DNA from: Veillonellaceae bacterium
GTDB lineage: Bacteria > Bacillota > Negativicutes > Veillonellales > Veillonellaceae
Length of the DNA stretch: 26,008 nt
Assembly (NCBI GenBank): GCA_900765165.1
Contig: CAAFQR010000082.1
Span: 1-26,008 of the forward strand
Direction: 5' to 3'
Shown: positions 23,973 to 26,008 of the stretch, piece by piece
Numbering within the stretch: position 1 is the first letter of the stretch
How the letters are laid out: each line of letters starts with the position of its first letter
The notes under the pieces: generated by a model
Seen by the model: the letters and a program-made list of their open reading frames with translations, nothing else
Told to the model about the DNA's origin: nothing
The model's database searches: none
Made by a program: the position numbers and the translations under genes

Positions 23973-24773
23973 TTAAATGTAGGAAGGTGCATCATTTTTA
24001 GGTTCAGACCCTAAGGTACCGAGCAATTCTTTACCGATTTCACGAGCCGTGATAACTGCCTGACGAACAGCGCCGCTGTCACCGGAAATCTGCAAGATGC
24101 ATTCGTTCGAGAAGCTGGTACCATGTGCCGGCGAAGCATAGCCAATAACTTCAACATTAGCTGCTTTTACAGCGGCATCGGCCATAACAACGCCGATAGC
24201 TGCCGGAGCGCCTACGATTAAGCCAAAAGCACGGCCTTCCGGAGCGCCAAAAGCGGTGTTAATAGCATGGCTCGCACGAGCAGTGTACTGTAATTCGAGG
24301 TGACCGGCTTCGTTGCCATATACGTCACCAAAGGTACGTTCTACTTCTTTTAACGTAACTTCTACAGCACGTTTTACGTCAGATACATCGTCGCCGCCGA
24401 AAACGATAAGAGAACCGTGACCAGCGCCGCCCTTCGTATCGCGGGCTAATTCGATGCTTACGATTTCCGTGTTCGTCGCTTTTACGGCTTCATCGGCTGC
24501 CATAATGTGCGGACCGGCACCGGTACGAGCACCAACAACGCCGATAGAACGGTATTTTTTAGTTAATTTCATAGCATCCAACACCTGTTGGTCTACGTTA
24601 GCGATTACCAAGCCGATGGTATCGCCAAAACGAGCGGTGCCGATAAACTCCGTTAAACTGCAGCTTTGTGCCATAATAGGTTCCTCTCCTTTACTGTCCG
24701 GTGCGCCAATCGCATCGGCTTTACTCAATACGCGTTTTAGAATTTCGTCCACCATTTGATCCGTGTTACTCAT
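23973..24773 (-). CDS. pduB: microcompartment trimer shell protein PduB (with internal PduB' start)
   Basis: This 266-residue protein has two tandem BMC domains and forms trimers. CSLTEFIGTARFGDTIGLVI opens the first domain and GRAFGLIVGAPAAIGVVMAD the second; the end ELLGTLGSEPKNDAPSYI is nearly that of Salmonella. Residues 1-33 are an extension with the amphipathic helix TDQMVDEILKRVLSK, as in the long form PduB that binds enzyme cargo in Salmonella. A second start at residue 34 (ATG 24674) has its own ribosome site and would give PduB' of 233 residues. The ATG overlaps the pduA stop by one base (TAATG). Confidence 0.96.
   Translation of the reverse strand: MSNTDQMVDEILKRVLSKADAIGAPDSKGEEPIMAQSCSLTEFIGTARFGDTIGLVIANVDQQVLDAMKLTKKYRSIGVVGARTGAGPHIMAADEAVKATNTEIVSIELARDTKGGAGHGSLIVFGGDDVSDVKRAVEVTLKEVERTFGDVYGNEAGHLELQYTARASHAINTAFGAPEGRAFGLIVGAPAAIGVVMADAAVKAANVEVIGYASPAHGTSFSNECILQISGDSGAVRQAVITAREIGKELLGTLGSEPKNDAPSYI
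24672..24692 (-). promoter_or_regulatory. internal ribosome site and start codon for PduB'
   Basis: Inside pduB, AAAGGAGAGGAACCTATT directly precedes an in-frame ATG (24674-24672). The same two-product arrangement, PduB and PduB', is known from Salmonella. Confidence 0.7.
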
Positions 24774-25060
24774 TAAGCCTCACCCTTCTCTTTCAAAAGA
24801 ACTGCTTCGACTTCGCGGTGTGGTCTTGGGATTACATGCGTCGATACAACCGTGCCTACCCGTTCGGCTGCAGAGGCACCAGCTTCTACGGAAGCTTTAA
24901 CGGCACCAACATCACCGCGTACCATGACGGTTACTAAGCCGGACCCGATTTTTTCAGTTCCAACAAGCGAAACATTCGCCGCTTTAACCATGGCATCTGC
25001 CGCTTCGATAGCGCCTACTAAGCCTTTCGTTTCAACCATGCCTAACGCTTCCTGTGACAT
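24773..25060 (-). CDS. pduA: microcompartment hexamer shell protein PduA
   Basis: This 95-residue BMC protein is the first gene of the operon. ALGMVETKGLVGAIEAADAM, KIGSGLVTVMVRGDVGAVKAS and VVSTHVIPRPHREVEAVL define the PduA/PduJ type, a major hexamer whose pore admits propanediol. I chose the ATG at 25060 because TTGGAG lies 9 bases upstream and MSQEALGM lines up with the Salmonella N-terminus (MQQEALGM). In-frame starts 3 and 10 codons earlier extend past the family start. Confidence 0.94.
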   Translation of the reverse strand: MSQEALGMVETKGLVGAIEAADAMVKAANVSLVGTEKIGSGLVTVMVRGDVGAVKASVEAGASAAERVGTVVSTHVIPRPHREVEAVLLKEKGEA

Positions 25061-25118
25061 ACCATTCATCTCCAATCTTGAAATAATCAACTATAACTAA
25101 AACGGTTTCCATGCATCC

Positions 25119-25124
25119 ATTATA
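25119..25124 (-). promoter_or_regulatory. -10 element of the Pdu operon promoter
   Basis: On the - strand a perfect TATAAT lies about 59 bases before the pduA start codon. No good -35 hexamer stands 16-18 bases upstream (a GTGACA lies 24 bases away), which would fit a promoter that needs the activator PocR. Confidence 0.5.
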
Positions 25125-25203
25125 CGAAATAACACTATTCTATTTTTTGTCACATTTTTACGGAATTTTGAAATTTTTCTGCGCAAATGATAAAATTTTG
25201 TTA

Positions 25204-25219
25204 TACTATCTATATAGTA
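25204..25219. promoter_or_regulatory. inverted repeat in the pduA-pocR divergent region, candidate operator
   Basis: TACTAT and ATAGTA are separated by CTAT in the AT-rich region between the divergent genes. The left arm overlaps TATACT (25202-25207), a possible -10 for pocR. The rest of the 259-base gap is AT-rich with no other gene; I found no cobalamin-riboswitch-like element. Confidence 0.35.
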
Positions 25220-25319
25220 ATTTCATAGAACCTTAGTATACGCCCATACGAAGGATGAATCTTTGTCATGATTATAAATAACAAAATTCACTCTTTTTTA
25301 TTTCAAGGAGTTGATGATC

Positions 25320-26008
25320 ATGTCTTTTCAAAACGCCCGAACCGATTCAGCTATGATCAATGAAATCATGCGTGATTTCACGAATATAACGGAACTCGCT
25401 GCTATTTATGTTGATGTACGCGGCAAAAGCCTGTCTGATAAATACAATTTCAGCAACTTTTGCAAAGCCATGCGCAGTAACAAACAATGCTCCCGTTGCT
25501 GCGCCTATTGTGACGCCTTCGGCGGTCTCGAAGCCTCTAAAGGCGGCACGTCGAGGCCCTATCGCTGTCACGCCGGTCTCGTTGACTTCTCCACGCCAAT
25601 TATCAGACAAGGCCATTTGCTGGGCTTTATTGCGGCCGGTCAATCTATGGTAACCGACGCACAGCTTCCTTTTATTGCGCCCGTTACAGATTGGAAAAAC
25701 GATTCCACCTTGAAGACGTACTACAATCAGTTGCCGGCTTACACCAGCGAACAATTACTAAGTGCCACCAAGGTATTGCATCTCTTAGCGGCACAGTATT
25801 TCCCGGAAATAACGAACCACGAGTTCATCCTGCCGGAGTTACAAACGGACCAACCGGACCGCATTACCTATCGACCGGAGATTAAGCGAGCGCTGTCCTT
25901 TATCGACTCCCATTTATCCCATCAATTTTCGTTGCGGGATATTGCCAACCACGTATACTTGAGCGAGTCCTACCTGTCCAAGCTCTTTAAAGAAGACATG
26001 GGCATGTC
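25320..26008 (+). CDS. pocR: PocR-type AraC family regulator, 3' part missing
   Basis: The gene runs off the end of the window; 229 residues are visible. Residues about 12-165 match the PocR sensory domain: CKAMRSNKQCSRCCAYCDAF with its cysteine cluster, RPYRCHAGLVDFSTPII and GHLLGFIAAGQ. Residues from about 189 begin an AraC helix-turn-helix (ALSFIDSHLSHQFSLRDIA, LSESYLSKLFKEDMG). In Salmonella PocR senses 1,2-propanediol and activates the pdu and cob operons. Its divergent position before pduA fits. I chose ATG 25320, 9 bases after AAGGAG; an in-frame ATG at 25314 is only 3 bases from that site. Confidence 0.93.
   Translation, partial: MSFQNARTDSAMINEIMRDFTNITELAAIYVDVRGKSLSDKYNFSNFCKAMRSNKQCSRCCAYCDAFGGLEASKGGTSRPYRCHAGLVDFSTPIIRQGHLLGFIAAGQSMVTDAQLPFIAPVTDWKNDSTLKTYYNQLPAYTSEQLLSATKVLHLLAAQYFPEITNHEFILPELQTDQPDRITYRPEIKRALSFIDSHLSHQFSLRDIANHVYLSESYLSKLFKEDMGM

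Noticed and set aside
24773..25060. pduA and pduJ as a recent gene duplication by a mobile element
   Set aside because: The proteins are very similar, but paired PduA and PduJ are normal in Pdu operons and no mobile element is seen.
25061..25319. Cobalamin riboswitch before pduA
   Set aside because: I looked for the B12-box type conserved core and saw none in the short AT-rich leader.

Overview
The window reads as a Firmicutes-type chromosome. An anaerobe of the Negativicutes (Veillonella or Megasphaera relatives) is my best guess, from the overall protein flavour only and at low confidence. The 1,2-propanediol (Pdu) locus has the Firmicutes order, with pduK before pduJ and a eutJ-like gene between pduL and pduM, as remembered from Lactobacillus and Listeria rather than the Salmonella order. 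Coding density is high, Shine-Dalgarno sequences are strong, and genes often overlap by a few bases. No stretch longer than about 300 bases lacks a gene, and I see no tRNA, rRNA, CRISPR array or insertion sequence.

Left arm, 1-7496, all on the + strand. First comes a 5-oxoproline (pyroglutamate) utilisation cluster: the 3' part of pxpA, an NRAMP-fold transporter of the YcsG type, pxpB and pxpC. It should open 5-oxoproline to glutamate with ATP. Then follow alanine racemase (alr, with its own promoter and terminator), guanine deaminase (guaD) and a MobA-like nucleotidyltransferase. A PurM/AIR-synthase-like kinase candidate on the - strand (possibly alpha-ribazole kinase, CblS) and an M20 amidohydrolase on the + strand (allantoate or N-carbamoyl-amino-acid type) diverge from a shared intergenic region. 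Strong hairpin terminators sit at the convergent junctions near 7540 and 9841.

Right arm, 9934-25060, all on the - strand: one long Pdu bacterial microcompartment operon transcribed from right to left. The order is pduA, pduB (with an internal PduB' start), pduCDE (B12-dependent diol dehydratase), pduGH (reactivase), pduK, pduJ, pduL, eutJ-like, pduM, pduN, pduO, pduP, pduQ, pduF (facilitator), pduU, pduV and an unrecognised 155-residue gene. Together they import 1,2-propanediol or glycerol and dehydrate it to an aldehyde inside a protein shell. The aldehyde is then either oxidised to acyl-CoA (PduP) and on to acyl phosphate (PduL), or reduced to the alcohol (PduQ). PduO supplies adenosylcobalamin. 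Genes for PduS, PduT, PduW and PduX are not in this window. The divergent partial gene at 25320 is a PocR-type AraC regulator, the expected activator of the operon.

Points most worth a second look: the last gene of the operon, with a tail that looks phage-derived; a PduK shell protein with a long Pro/Glu/Lys/Ala tail ending in a basic cluster; amphipathic N-terminal helices on many Pdu proteins; an over-represented, strand-biased word TTATTTCA(C) that also lies beside the ribosome binding sites of pduA, pduJ and pocR; a complex inverted repeat between pduF and pduU; and an NRAMP-fold transporter that seems to lack the metal-binding residues.
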